This document shows positions 42,401-50,107 of a DNA stretch of 64,000 nt, piece by piece. The notes under the pieces are model-generated. The model did no database searches and was not told the origin of the DNA. It saw nothing but the letters and a program-made list of their open reading frames with translations. The stretch's first letter is position 1; the number at the start of each line of letters is the position of its first letter. The stretch comes from CAVRUH01 sp963822595 (GTDB lineage: Bacteria > Chlamydiota > Chlamydiia > Chlamydiales > Waddliaceae), in contig CAWGIG010000002.1 in NCBI GenBank assembly GCA_963822595.1, forward strand, positions 62,001 through 126,000. Reading direction: 5' to 3'. The translations under genes were made by a program, and so were the position numbers.

Positions 42401-44472
42401 CCCAATTTTTCCGAGACTATCATTATCAAAATTATCAAGGTAACAAGGTTAAATATGAAGAAGAAATTGATCCTATAGGAAGCGTGATAGCCCGTACATC
42501 CGATGAGCGGGGTAACATTGCTATTGAGGAATATAAATCTTCTTTAGGCAGTGTTCTCCGTAAAGTTACTCATAAATATGATGGTGCAGGAAATCAGATA
42601 TCCAGGATCGAACATCAAATTGATATCAGTGATACAACCGTTGAAACGCAGTTTCAATATAATTCAAGAAATCAAGAGATAGCGATTATTGAGGGGGTAG
42701 GAACGCCAGACCAGAAAATCACTCGTAAAGAATATAATTGCATTGGGAAAGTATCTAAAATCATTAAGCCTGATGGCACCATCGTGGATTATCTTTATGA
42801 TTCGCTTGTCCGCTTAACGGACGAAATTGATAGCCGCGGGGGCTTTCATTATCAATATGCCTATGATGCCTCTGACAATATTGTTTCGGTAATAAATTTA
42901 GTCACGAACGCACTAACAAAACGTGAATATGATAGCTGTAACAGGGTTACAAAGGAAATACTAGACAACGGCCTCGAGCTTAATTTTGAATATGACAACG
43001 TCGATCGTATTCGAAAAATCAAACTGCCGGATGGATCCAGCATTTTACAAGAATACAATGCGAATAACCTAACGAAACTTATACGCAATACAGGTAGTGA
43101 AACTTATGAGTTTGGATACTCGTATGATTTATCAGGAAAGCTGAGTCAAATCACTCTTCCCTATGCAATAGGGGAGATTTCTTATAGTCAAGATAGCGCC
43201 TGTCGCCTTTCAGATATAGTTTCGCCTTATTTTGAACTCCACATTCCTGAAGATGGATATGATGGTTGTGACAACATATTAAAATATGACAGTTCTGACA
43301 ATAAAGGAAATGTAGCTCATACTTATGCATACGACGCTCTACATCAGTTGATTAGCGAGGATGGTGTTGTCCATCATACTTATAATTACGATTCGCGATA
43401 TAACCGGACTAAAAAAGATGACGTTTCTTATGAAAACAACGACCTGAACCAGCTCCTATCTCAAGGCTCTTCAACCTATGAGTATGACAGAAATGGAAAT
43501 AGGAAGTCGGTCTCAAAAGAATCTAATAATACGGATTGTATCTATGATTCTCTCGACAGGTTAATTGAGGTTGTCAATGGTTCTATCAAAGTGAGGTTTG
43601 AATACGATGCCTTTCACAGAAGAATGTCTAAGCGTGTATTTCAAATTATTGACAACGATTGGAGCGAAACCTCCTTTGAAAAATACATCTATGCAATGGA
43701 TACTGAAATTGGTTCCGTAAACGCTCTCGGGACTATTAAGGAATTAAAAATCCTTGGTCTTGGTTCTTTTCAGAACAGTGCTGCAATTGAATTAGACGAA
43801 AAAATCTATCTCCCAATCCATGATCATCGGGGAAATATCGTTTCGCTTGCAAGGGCTTCCGATGGAGTTATCCACGAGACCTATAGATATTCAGCTTATG
43901 GCCAGGAGCAGATCTTTAATTCCAACAATAATCAGATTCTCGATTCCCTCAACCCCTGGAGATTCAGTGGTAAGCGTGTAGACGCAGAAACTGGTTTGAG
44001 CTACTTCGGACGTAGATACTATGACCCGGAAGTGGGCAAATGGACAGGGCCGGATCCTATATGGTTTGAGGATGGAACCAATCTTTATGCTTATGTGCAT
44101 AATTGTCCGCTAAATTTTGTTGATCCTAATGGGTTGTTTGCCTCATCGATCTATGATTATACTTGTGATGCAATTTCGAGTGTTTGGAATAGCCCAAGAT
44201 TTCAAGGCGGCTGTCAGATGGTTGGGGGCTTTGCTGAGATGAGTTTTGGTGGAGCAATAGCTTATGGAACTTTTTGGATGGCGAGTCCTTTAGGATTTGC
44301 TATCACGCTTCATGGAGCAGACCATTTAAACGCTGGTTACAGAACATTCATTAATGGGGAACATTCCGATACGTTGACATCGCATATGTTACAGAAGACA
44401 GGTATGTCTGACCAATCAGCAAATTTCTTAACGGTACTAATCTCTATGCTTATGTGCATAATTGCCCGCTAA
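39448..44472 (+). CDS. RHS/YD-repeat polymorphic toxin protein with truncated tip
   Basis: A 1674-aa protein. A signal peptide (FLRLLTAIFLIFNAYIYSE) precedes an N-terminal VGGCVNAITGSYCEATRDMV segment typical of DUF6531/RHS N-termini. Dozens of YD repeats follow (for example YDYSNRLINE, YEYDAFNRLVKT, YDSLGRKNE) that build the beta-cage shell, then the conserved core end HDHRGNIVSL, WRFSGKRVDAETG, GRRYYDPEVGKW, NLYAYVHN and VDPNGL (residue ~1560). The tip after VDPNGL is only ~115 residues: a membrane-like glycine-rich segment, then a frameshifted readthrough into the start of a duplicated tip (LTVLISMLMCIIAR). No toxin domain remains in frame. The signal peptide argues for Sec-dependent export. 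Confidence 0.88.
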   Translation: MFLRLLTAIFLIFNAYIYSEDIEENYFQFIDALKSRDLEDHEENNPLVDLNGMPDSMVGGCVNAITGSYCEATRDMVIAGSNPINLTRSYNSNSTEEGTFQYGWNINLPGQGVVLVPDPESNSARKDRRSFLKPDPLSTAYIKHGGSFLTFEGGVKTKEYHIERKQLQYGLTNCGSGLLGAKENIKNIICKGDPSSFAFTMVKSKNEVLHFSKFKKSKTNLHNFYLTQHRLPNRCRYEYSYNSKFKLIKVASKGFSGDNLGHLNFIKPDNFEKNPTISIQNPEGDTITYNFNKMKTKCHGKYRYCLTELHSSIAPKQTFEYKFVDKKFPEKIVKSSLPEGRYRQIEYYEKGSYTIDGKTFKVGKTRDSRFGRVLGLYAPIGADATPLPAYRFIYTLNKHKASRKPIGGMTEVYDPYDNKMVYHFCNEQRLTGIETFNKDGSLYRSENIFWGSPKLYEYTFLKKRQLCDSEGAVLLAKEYIYDFRGNVKEEKTSGNLRGCGTYDTHTKYYLYANLEQLRFEDNGNRQIFNTYYPNTDLIKTKMVSQNSQIKERNYFEYDSNGALILEMLDDGQSENIEDLAGVSQRLIKRIQPTKNRPYGLPEIIEEKYLDLQSGEEVLLKKRIIVYSPAGHAQREDIYDRNGQYAFTLDRGHDSMGNLLWEKNALGEFTEYKYDANKNRTYKKILKTDYHTVYTYDYSNRLINESIIHDNGLVLTTTYCYDLRGNKISSTDIYGNTTKYEYDAFNRLVKTIHPGSTESIEQKGYDELNNVTSKVDANGNLTRIACTSRGKEAKITYPCGASESHIYTMQGELEKSTLPNGSTILYDYDYKNRVISKQTFDSSGQLMSKEGWEYNAFNLLKETDSAGVVTEHFYDSSGKLIKTSREDSEILYFYDSLGRKNEVWEKCSQGYYKKNLSVYDALDRVIEEKIEDTNGMLFSHKSYVYDVHGNVVNTSLRTSGAFIQKSTEYDCFKQPLKITHPNGEITQFFRDYHYQNYQGNKVKYEEEIDPIGSVIARTSDERGNIAIEEYKSSLGSVLRKVTHKYDGAGNQISRIEHQIDISDTTVETQFQYNSRNQEIAIIEGVGTPDQKITRKEYNCIGKVSKIIKPDGTIVDYLYDSLVRLTDEIDSRGGFHYQYAYDASDNIVSVINLVTNALTKREYDSCNRVTKEILDNGLELNFEYDNVDRIRKIKLPDGSSILQEYNANNLTKLIRNTGSETYEFGYSYDLSGKLSQITLPYAIGEISYSQDSACRLSDIVSPYFELHIPEDGYDGCDNILKYDSSDNKGNVAHTYAYDALHQLISEDGVVHHTYNYDSRYNRTKKDDVSYENNDLNQLLSQGSSTYEYDRNGNRKSVSKESNNTDCIYDSLDRLIEVVNGSIKVRFEYDAFHRRMSKRVFQIIDNDWSETSFEKYIYAMDTEIGSVNALGTIKELKILGLGSFQNSAAIELDEKIYLPIHDHRGNIVSLARASDGVIHETYRYSAYGQEQIFNSNNNQILDSLNPWRFSGKRVDAETGLSYFGRRYYDPEVGKWTGPDPIWFEDGTNLYAYVHNCPLNFVDPNGLFASSIYDYTCDAISSVWNSPRFQGGCQMVGGFAEMSFGGAIAYGTFWMASPLGFAITLHGADHLNAGYRTFINGEHSDTLTSHMLQKTGMSDQSANFLTVLISMLMCIIAR

Positions 44473-44790
44473 ATTTTGTAGATCCTAATGGGTTATTTGC
44501 CTCATCGATCTATGATTATACTTGTCATGCAATTTCGAATGTTTGGAATAGCCCAAGGTTTCAAGGGGGCTGTCAGATGCTTGGTGGGTTTGCTGAGATG
44601 AGTGCAGGTGGAGCAATAGCTTATGGAACCGGTTGCGCGGCAGCACCTATTGGATTTGCTGTTGCCACACATGGGGCTGACCATTTTATCGCTGGTTTAA
44701 AAACATTGATCAGCGGTGCCCATAGCGATACAGTGACATCGCAGATGTTACAGAAGGCAGGTGTGTCTGAACAAACAGCAAATAACATAG
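44077..44790 (+). repeat. 355-bp direct duplication of the RHS core end and tip start
   Basis: 44077-44430 and 44436-44790 are aligned at an offset of 359 bp, both beginning at the codons for TNLYAYVHNCPLNFVDPNGL and running to SDQSANF/SEQTANN. They are about 80-85% identical by eye. The second copy lies in a different frame from the RHS gene, so the junction is a frameshift. This is the hallmark of tip replacement or duplication by recombination at the conserved core end. Confidence 0.85.
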
Positions 44791-45227
44791 ACAACGGTAT
44801 GAGCATAATCGGCACCGCGGGCGGTGCCTGGGCTTGGCGTGCTAATCAAGCAGCCCATGAAGTGGGTTTCCTCACCCAAAAGGGGGGACAAACTCTTAAA
44901 CCTGTTGGATCAAATACTTCAGAACTTAAATTTTATGATGTGGATAAACTTTCCAAGGCCGGGCGGGTCTTTGATCGTGAAGGATTAACTAAAGCTGGCC
45001 GTGCTTTAGACAAACATGGAAATCGTCCAAATAGTCCGTTTCCTAAGCCTACGGGGAATCCACAAGCGAAGAATATGCAAGGGCAATTTCATTTAGATGA
45101 CATATTGACTGATCCTATGAGGTCAATTAAGTACAATGAAAGTGGTTCAATGCAAATTTATTCTAATGATGGGCGAGGTGCCTATTTCAATCAGGATGGT
45201 AGTTTTCGAGGATTTTTAGATAGATAA
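44454..45227 (+). CDS. Displaced (orphan) RHS C-terminal toxin module
   Basis: A 257-aa frame opening with GTG at 44454, and continuous upstream with the duplicated core-end codons. Residues ~1-20 are the core end (PLNFVDPNGL). Residues ~20-130 repeat the glycine/alanine-rich segment of the main RHS tip. Residues ~135-257 are a distinct cytotoxin-like domain: KAGRVFDREGLTKAGRALDKHG, QAKNMQGQFHLDDILTDP and the end YSNDGRGAYFNQDGSFRGFLDR near 235-257. This resembles small RNase-type tips of RHS/CDI toxins that end G-R-G-x(5)-DG-x-F-x-GFL. Without its own core or signal it is probably silent until recombined onto an RHS shell. Ordinary annotation would call it an RHS repeat-associated protein. 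Confidence 0.75.
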   Translation: MHNCPLNFVDPNGLFASSIYDYTCHAISNVWNSPRFQGGCQMLGGFAEMSAGGAIAYGTGCAAAPIGFAVATHGADHFIAGLKTLISGAHSDTVTSQMLQKAGVSEQTANNIDNGMSIIGTAGGAWAWRANQAAHEVGFLTQKGGQTLKPVGSNTSELKFYDVDKLSKAGRVFDREGLTKAGRALDKHGNRPNSPFPKPTGNPQAKNMQGQFHLDDILTDPMRSIKYNESGSMQIYSNDGRGAYFNQDGSFRGFLDR

Positions 45228-45247
45228 CTTATTAAAGGAGGTATTTT

Positions 45248-45487
45248 ATGGAAAATTTATCCACTCAAGTTTGTAGTGATTTGGATTATGAAGGAATGGT
45301 TGTTGATATATTAGATGAAAAAGGAAGAATAGCTACAATAAGTTGTGATGATGGAATTGAAAACACTCTAATAGTAATATATGATAACAAAAATGAAAAA
45401 CCAATTTACAAATTACATTTCGCAGGTTTTGTTAAAACATTAAATGATTCTTTTGCGAAGTTAAAGGAAGCTAATTCCATTAAATAA
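45248..45487 (+). CDS. Candidate immunity protein of the orphan RHS tip
   Basis: A 79-aa acidic protein with an AAGGAGGT ribosome site about 6 bases before the ATG. It lies 20 bp after the orphan toxin stop on the same strand, the classical place for a cognate immunity gene. Segments EGMVVDILDEKGRIATISC and TLIVIYDNKNEKPIYKLHF predict a small beta-rich fold. No named immunity family was recognised. Confidence 0.6.
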   Translation: MENLSTQVCSDLDYEGMVVDILDEKGRIATISCDDGIENTLIVIYDNKNEKPIYKLHFAGFVKTLNDSFAKLKEANSIK

Positions 45488-45582
45488 AAATCGGGGTCGG
45501 AATCGAATCGGAATGAGGCCTCACAGCGTCAAAGTTTCTCCGGTATAGATAAATGTGATACTTTGCGGTTTGACCCCGATTT
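45488..45582. repeat. 95-bp MITE/REP-like element with 11-bp terminal inverted repeats
   Basis: AAATCGGGGTC (45488-45498) and GACCCCGATTT (45572-45582) are perfect inverted ends. Inside there is a second, imperfect inverted pair (CGTCAAAGT...ACTTTGCGG) and an AGGCCTCA motif reminiscent of the RAYT ends. It separates two immunity-like genes and could be mobilised by a tyrosine transposase. Confidence 0.6.
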
Positions 45583-45611
45583 CATCCAGGCATTACATAG
45601 GTACAAGATAG

Positions 45612-45875
45612 ATGAAAATAACAATAGATGAAATCAAAAATATCTTAAATGATCTTATCGAAGAGAATATCTCACGCGAAGAAGCTGCTAACTGGGCTGT
45701 ACGTAGGCAACTAGCTTTTGATGCGTATGATTTAGAATTTGAGCCCAAATCAGAAGAAAATAGGATATGGGATTCCATCATTTATTTAATTGGTGTAGAT
45801 TTATTGAACTATGAGGGAGGTAATTTACATTCGATTGAGGATTTCATTGATTTCAAAAAAAAGATGGATTTGTGA
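45612..45875 (+). CDS. Second immunity-like small protein
   Basis: An 87-aa acidic, helical protein, KNILNDLIEENISREEAANWAVRRQ then ENRIWDSIIYLIGVDLLNYEG and SIEDFIDFKKKMDL. The length, charge and pattern resemble small immunity proteins found in arrays behind RHS and CDI loci. No toxin gene is directly upstream, so it is an orphan immunity candidate. It lacks a strong ribosome site (GATAGATG context). 45876-46020 downstream contains only short REP-like fragments. Confidence 0.5.
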   Translation: MKITIDEIKNILNDLIEENISREEAANWAVRRQLAFDAYDLEFEPKSEENRIWDSIIYLIGVDLLNYEGGNLHSIEDFIDFKKKMDL

Positions 45876-46020
45876 AGGGGTCCGGTTCTAAAAATCAGGT
45901 TAGGAAAGTAAGGGGTTAGACTGAAAGAATGTCATAATATAACGTCCGACCCTTCATTTGTCTGACTCTTCGTTCTCCGCTCTTTTCATCGCATTTGATA
46001 AACAATAAAAGGGTCATAAA

Positions 46021-47145
46021 AGGGTCAGGCCTCGTACTTCCAAGTTACTAAGTCCTAAAAAGAGGTTAGGTCTCGCTCTTCTAGTTTCGATTGACATCCA
46101 CGAGTACTTTGGGTATCTTTATCATTTTCAATTTTCTAATTATGACAATTGAGTAGGAGTTAAACATGGCAAGGCGAGTGCGTCACACACTACCAGGTTC
46201 AATCTATCACGTAATGATGAGGGGAAACAATGGACAGTCAATATTTTCTTCAGATTGTGACCCCAATCGGTTTTGTTTGTTAATGCAGGAAGGTATTGAA
46301 CGCTATGGTCATCGTATTCTGGCATTTTGTTTTATGAGCAATCATGTCCATCTCGCCGTTCAGCTTGGCGAATTTTCTATCTAAAATATGTCAAAACCTT
46401 TCATTTCGTTATACGCAATTTTTTAATCGAAAATACAAAACCATTGGTCATTTATTTCAAGGTAGATTTAGATCAATACTGGTTAAAGGACATAATTATT
46501 TAAGAAAATTGATACGGTATATTCATCTCAATCCGGTTCGGGCAAAGATTGTCGATGATCCTCATCATTACCAATGGAGTAGTCATCAGGCTTATTTAAT
46601 GCAAAAGGAATTCACGTGGCTTGCCAGGGATGCCGGCCTTCAATTTTTTGGAGAGTCACGTCATGAAGCTCTTGGAAAATATACAAGCTTTGTGCTTTCT
46701 GGTATAGGTGTAGAAGAGGATATTGATTTTAAAAAGGGTATGAAAGCGGGTATAATTGGTGATGATCTACTTACTGAAAATATTCGTGAAAAATTCGATA
46801 GCTATGCCATTAATGAAATTAGACCAGTTAGGACTACTCTTAAAATATTACTTGCTGTGGTTGCAGATTGGTATCAAATAGATGTAAGCACTTTCTCTAC
46901 TCTTGGAAACAATCGAAGGGCTTCTCAAATAAGAGCGGTAATGGCGCATCTAGCCCGAAGCATTGGAGGCGTAAGTCTTAAAGAAGTCGCAGAAGTCTGT
47001 GGTCGTGCAGATAACTCAATGAGTCAAGCAGCAACAAGCCTGGAAGCTCAAATGATAAAATCTATGCAGCTAAAAAACGAAGTAAACGATCTTAGAACCA
47101 AACTAATTTTGACTGTATCAATTCAGAAGTACGAGGCCTGACCCC
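46021..47145 (+). mobile_element. IS200-like RAYT element, copy 2 (nearly intact)
   Basis: Bounded by GGGTCAGGCCTCGTACTTCC (from ~46023) and GAAGTACGAGGCCTGACCCC (47126-47145). It has the same orientation as copy 1, ~14.4 kb downstream of it. It includes a conserved 125-bp leader before the transposase ATG, shared with copies 1 and 3. Copies 1 and 2 bracket the RHS island. Confidence 0.88.
46166..47141 (+). pseudogene. RAYT transposase, copy 2, single 2-nt deletion
   Basis: The first frame (ATG 46166) keeps the HUH motif MSNHVHLAVQLGE (residues ~57-69) and then stops; the second frame (to 47141) supplies RYTQFFNRKYKTIGHLFQGRF with the candidate tyrosines, IRYIHLNPVRAKIVDD and the DnaA-like C-terminal helices (SLKEVAEVCGRADNSMSQ). 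Alignment to copy 1 shows that two bases are missing near 46373-46380 in this copy. Repair of that gap would give a full ~320-aa protein. It is the least decayed of the copies. Confidence 0.88.
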
Positions 47146-47160
47146 CTCTTTTTTTAAAAT

Positions 47161-47817
47161 CTAAGATACTTGCCCTAGTTTATTAGCTTCGTTATTGATT
47201 TTTCGTTTTTTGATTCTACGATTTAATAGGTAAAGCCTTATGCAATGAATCCAAAAGTAAAGATATGTAGATATAACAACCGTAAACACAATTGAAAGAT
47301 AATAAACATCAAACATAGAGAAAGCAGGAGAATGAAATGTCTCAACTATTCCTCTAATAATATTTATTGTATTTTTAATGGGTGATAGCAAAATAAATAG
47401 CCCAATCCACTTAGTCCCTGATTTCACATATGCAAAATGATAGATAGCGTAGGTAGTTATCGCCAAACCGATATCTTCTGCTATCCCTATTGCAAGAATT
47501 TCGCTAGCTAATTCAGAATTTCCCAGGTAAACAAAAGTGCAATAACATCCTAAATTGACTAGTACGCATCCTAAAACAAATATATAGGCTGAAATTAACC
47601 AATTCTTTCTTATAAGGCTTTCTTCATGTGAAAAAGTAATTTCCTCATTATTTGATATCTTTGGAGAGATTTTACTCGCAATTCTAGCAATAAAATTTTT
47701 AGAGCCATTATTTGTCACAGTATTTGATAAATTTTTGGCATAGTACTTATACCATATGAAAAATCCAAGCCAAGCAATAATAAAAAAAATTGGTAAGAAT
47801 TGAAGAAATATATCCAT
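47161..47817 (-). CDS. Multi-span membrane protein, unknown
   Basis: A 218-aa protein with an AAGGA site before the ATG. Five hydrophobic segments: residues ~5-25, ~75-98, ~105-130, ~135-155 and ~170-195, ending in a basic cytosolic tail (LLNRRIKKRKINNE). A hydrophilic loop of ~45 residues separates the first from the second helix. Family not recognised. It lies between two RAYT copies, so it could be cargo. Confidence 0.6.
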   Translation of the reverse strand: MDIFLQFLPIFFIIAWLGFFIWYKYYAKNLSNTVTNNGSKNFIARIASKISPKISNNEEITFSHEESLIRKNWLISAYIFVLGCVLVNLGCYCTFVYLGNSELASEILAIGIAEDIGLAITTYAIYHFAYVKSGTKWIGLFILLSPIKNTINIIRGIVETFHSPAFSMFDVYYLSIVFTVVISTYLYFWIHCIRLYLLNRRIKKRKINNEANKLGQVS

Positions 47818-47987
47818 ATTGTTCCTTTAAAAAATTGATTTCCGAAAAGATAGCTTAAAAAAATTAACAAGTCAAGCTAAATTAGATTAACATAGAATCC
47901 AATTCTGGATAAAAATCGGAATCAGGGTAAAAAAGGTATTACCTAAAATAAACATCAAATTCGAAGGTTTCTTAGTGGTCCTGTAAA

Positions 47988-48773
47988 AGGGTCAGGCCTC
48001 GTACTTCCAAGTTACTAAGTCCTAAAAAGAGGTTAGGTCTCGCTCTTCTAGTTTCGATTGACATCCACGAGTACTTTGGGTATCTTTATCATTTTCAATT
48101 TTCTAATTATGACAATTGAGTAGGAGTTAAACATGGCAAGGCGAGTGCGTCACACACTACCAGGTTCAATCTATCACGTAATGATGAGGGGAAACAATGG
48201 ACAGTCAATATTTTCTTCAGATTGTGACCGCAATCGGTTTTGTTTGTTAATGCAGGAAGGTATTGAACGCTATGGTCATCGTATGAATGGGGTCAGGCCT
48301 CGTACTTCCAAGTTATGAATGGGGTCAGGCCTCGTACTTCCAAGTTAGAAAAAAAGGGGAAAAAGCTAAAAGGTCTCACTGATTGAGTATCTTTATCCTT
48401 TTTCATTTCTGATTATGACAATTTAGTGAGCTAAACATGGGAAGGCGAGCGCGTCACACACTACCAGGTTGAATTTATCGTGTTAATTAGCCCGGTTAGG
48501 ATTAATCTTGAAATATTACTTACTGTGGTTGCAGATTGGTATCAAATCGATGTAAGCACCCTCCTTACTCTTGCTCTTGGAAACAATCGAAGGGCTTCTT
48601 AAATAAGAGGAGTAATGGCGCATCTAAGACGTAAGTCTTAAAGAGGTCGCAGAAGTCTTTGGTCGTGCAGATAAGCTCAAATGATTAAATCTATATAGCT
48701 AAAAAACGAAGTAAACGATCTATGAAACAAGCTAATCTTGACTGCACCGCATCTGAAGTGCGAGGCCTGCCCC
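47988..48773 (+). mobile_element. Two nested RAYT remnants (copies 3 and 4)
   Basis: 47988-48282 is the left end of a RAYT element virtually identical to copy 2 (same leader and first ~50 codons from ATG 48133), cut off after CGTTATGGTCATCGT-like codons. Next come two 32-bp tandem copies of the left-end sequence (48283-48314 and 48315-48346). 48347-48773 is a fourth element with its own leader, first ~15 codons, a large internal deletion and a decayed C-terminal half, ending in GAAGTGCGAGGCCTGCCCC. No functional transposase remains. 47818-47987 contains nothing recognised. Confidence 0.8.
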
Positions 48774-48859
48774 TTTTCCAGCCACGAAACCTCCCAAGAA
48801 TGCGTTATAGATATGTGCATGATAAATCATCTTGGATTTATCATGCACACTTAATGAAA

Positions 48860-49447
48860 CTATTTTCTTACTTCACTTGTAGATGAAATATCTTTGGCGC
48901 CTTCTTTCTTCATGATATCTTCAGCGCGTGTGATTTCTTCACTCTTATTCGTATGAACACTTATTAAAATATTTCCACCTTTTAATCCAGCTTCATATTT
49001 TTTAGCTTCATATTCCGGAATTCCTGATCCAACTAAAGCTCCGATAAGAAGTCCAAGACTTCCGCCAACAGCTGATCCACTCAATGCTGCCATGATTGGT
49101 CCAGCAGCAATAAATGCGCCTAGTCCTGGAATAGCTAAAGCTCCAATTCCAGCAAGCAAACCTAGAGATCCACCCAGGATTCCTCCGGCTGCTGCGCCTG
49201 TAACGCCACCTTCTGGGGCTTTTGTATGTTTTTCAGTTGTAAGAGATCCTTTTTTAGCGTTGTTGTTGTTATATTGAGTCGCATTGTAATCAACATCTCC
49301 TCTTGCATCTGTACGGATAGTTGTATTATTTCTATCTGGATATAGCAAAGAAATATCTGCGTTTGAAAATCCCGCAGACAATAAACGGTCTACAACACGA
49401 TTGGCTTGCTCTTCAGTGGCTACTAAGCCGAAAACTGCTTTTTTCAT
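48860..49447 (-). CDS. General-stress-protein-17M-like protein with glycine zipper
   Basis: A 195-aa protein. The N-terminal AVFGLVATEEQANRVVDRLLSAGFSNADIS domain resembles the 17M/YflT stress domain. The middle (about residues 75-135) is a glycine-zipper hydrophobic hairpin (GAAAGGILGGSLGLLAGIG... and GSAVGGSLGLLIGALVGSG) that can insert into a membrane. The end LISVHTNKSEEITRAEDIMKKEGAKDIS is a conserved tail. The ATG at 49447 has AAGGA upstream; an upstream in-frame ATG at 49489 lies inside the preceding gene. Follows a BON lipoprotein on the same strand: an envelope-stress pair. Confidence 0.78.
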   Translation of the reverse strand: MKKAVFGLVATEEQANRVVDRLLSAGFSNADISLLYPDRNNTTIRTDARGDVDYNATQYNNNNAKKGSLTTEKHTKAPEGGVTGAAAGGILGGSLGLLAGIGALAIPGLGAFIAAGPIMAALSGSAVGGSLGLLIGALVGSGIPEYEAKKYEAGLKGGNILISVHTNKSEEITRAEDIMKKEGAKDISSTSEVRK

Positions 49448-49457
49448 AATTTTTTCC

Positions 49458-49859
49458 TTATGGGTTATTTTTTGGTTTAGTGATTTCAAGTAGGTTATCT
49501 ACTCTTAATATTCCTGAAGTATCATTGGCAATTTTTCCAATGATTTCCCTTTCTCTTGCGTTATCAACGGGTCCACGTAGAGTAACAACGCCGTTGATCG
49601 TAACGATTTTGATATTTTTAGCGTTCAAAGACAAACTATTGTTAGATACAATTGCTTGTCGTATTTTTTGGGTAATCACTCTATCACCAGCATTTTCAGA
49701 TTGATCCCCAGATGTTATAGCTGTTGAATCACGGTCCCGAACATTTATTCCGGTGTTATCAACATCCTCGACTTTAGTTGATGAATTATTTTGTCTATCT
49801 TGACGCTCGCAACTCATCAAAGTTAACGACAACATCGCTAACAAAAAATATTTTTTCAT
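49458..49859 (-). CDS. BON-domain lipoprotein
   Basis: A 133-aa protein with a signal peptide and lipobox (LTLMSC, Cys17). An Asn/Asp-rich linker leads to a BON domain (residues ~60-128: TQKIRQAIVSNNSLS, IKIVTINGVVTLRGPVDNARE, GILRVDNLLE), which in OsmY-like proteins binds membrane or periplasmic surfaces. It overlaps no gene but ends 10 bp before the stress protein start, forming a two-gene unit. Probably periplasmic osmotic/envelope stress. Confidence 0.82.
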   Translation of the reverse strand: MKKYFLLAMLSLTLMSCERQDRQNNSSTKVEDVDNTGINVRDRDSTAITSGDQSENAGDRVITQKIRQAIVSNNSLSLNAKNIKIVTINGVVTLRGPVDNAREREIIGKIANDTSGILRVDNLLEITKPKNNP

Positions 49860-50107
49860 ATTTACCTCTTAAATTGGTTACTTGTGGATAAATTCACCAT
49901 GTATTATCAAAAATTTGATGTAAATAAAAATTTTAATTCTCCAAAAAATTTAGTGAAGTCCAAAATCAAGGTAAGGCTCACACAGGTTAAGTTTATAAGT
50001 TAAAATATCGATTGATTTATATTTTAAAAAAAAATATTTATGGGTAAAGAACTATAATTGCACAGACTATAAAATTCACTAAGACTCTAATATTGATGGG
50101 GTTAATC

